64,000 nucleotides of DNA from positions 434,001 to 498,000 of the forward strand of contig NC_056049.1 of the NCBI RefSeq assembly GCF_004379255.2. The letters are read 5' to 3'. Position 1 is the first letter of the stretch. Each line of letters begins with the position of its first letter. Below, in pieces: positions 63,619 through 64,000 of this stretch. The position numbers and the translations under genes were made by a program. Source of the DNA: Salvia splendens. Taxonomy: Eukaryota; Streptophyta; Magnoliopsida; Lamiales; Lamiaceae. The notes beneath the pieces are model-generated. The model had not been told where the DNA came from. It made no database searches and saw only the letters and a list, made by a program, of their open reading frames with translations.

Positions 63619-64000
63619 CTGGAAAATACAGCACGAGAAGGAGGAACAAGGTAAATATTTTTCGCAAATTCCATGGCCCACCTGGCAACTACATTAAATA
63701 TAACCATCATAATTTAATGAATGGCTTCTGTCCAAAGAACAGAAAACCACACATCTAGCCCACCAAACTTTTGCTTGAGCAGAAAAGGACGAGTCATATA
63801 ACAACATAGTTTGAGATCTATATATCTGACTGCCTATCTGTAACTGATTCAAATACTTAAGCAAGGTCCACTGGAAAGTATAAAATTATAGATGATCACA
63901 TCCTTTTTATTTGTAAATAAGAGAGGTGGTTGTGGGTGCAGCCGGACAAACCGCAGCCAGGGCCCACCCTATTAATTAATTTAATTATGTTAAATTAGTT

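Overview
This window is nuclear DNA from a flowering plant, almost certainly a eudicot. It has AT-rich intergenic space, short exons with canonical GT-AG introns, a nuclear gene for a plastid Mg-chelatase subunit, PPR proteins, a plant Ca2+-dependent kinase, a CIN-type TCP remnant and many plant MITEs. The species cannot be fixed from sequence alone; I lean towards an asterid, as inference only.

Layout. 0.2-2.1 kb: Nudix hydrolase (NUDT15-like, minus). 2.2-7.0 kb: transposon-rich, with a dead PIF/Harbinger transposase split by a hAT element and a decayed CIN-TCP gene that still carries a miR319-like site. 7.5-9.2 kb: IQ67-domain protein (minus), with a 176-bp tandem duplication upstream. 11.6-13.0 kb: Harbinger derivative carrying an ORF1 tail. 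13.9 kb: tRNA-Ile(UAU). 14.5-16.2 kb: magnesium chelatase ChlI (minus), broken by two 8-nt gaps. 16.3-17.3 kb: Harbinger derivative carrying only a transposase C-terminus. 19.1-20.7 kb: intact PPR gene, At1g28690-like. 20.9-35.1 kb: GDSL esterase/lipase cluster with four decayed copies and one intact gene, interrupted by an F-box/kelch gene with a partial duplicate and by a MORN-gene fragment lying between inverted repeats (Pack-MULE-like). 35.6-38.1 kb: two-exon membrane oxidoreductase-like protein with a hairpin in its intron. 39.2-39.6 kb: small N-myristoylation-type protein. 40.0-41.2 kb: three-level MITE nest. 43.1-43.9 kb: PPR pseudogene. 44.3-46.4 kb: NEP1-interacting RING-H2 protein (minus). 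46.7-48.8 kb: two non-autonomous transposons. 51.2-54.6 kb: calcium-dependent protein kinase (CPK29-like). 55.1-58.6 kb: augmin subunit 4 (minus), divergent from an RNI-like LRR gene at 59.1-61.5 kb. 62.2 kb to the right edge: 3' part of aconitase (minus).

The genes do not form one pathway. Most are ordinary nuclear housekeeping or signalling genes. The PPR gene next to a GDSL cluster, with a NUDT15-like gene about 17 kb away, recalls Arabidopsis chromosome 1 (At1g28570-At1g28690 and At1g28960) and suggests conserved microsynteny. The most unusual material is in gene decay and transposon biology. Exon joins were derived by hand from splice sites, reading frame and family knowledge; no searches were run.
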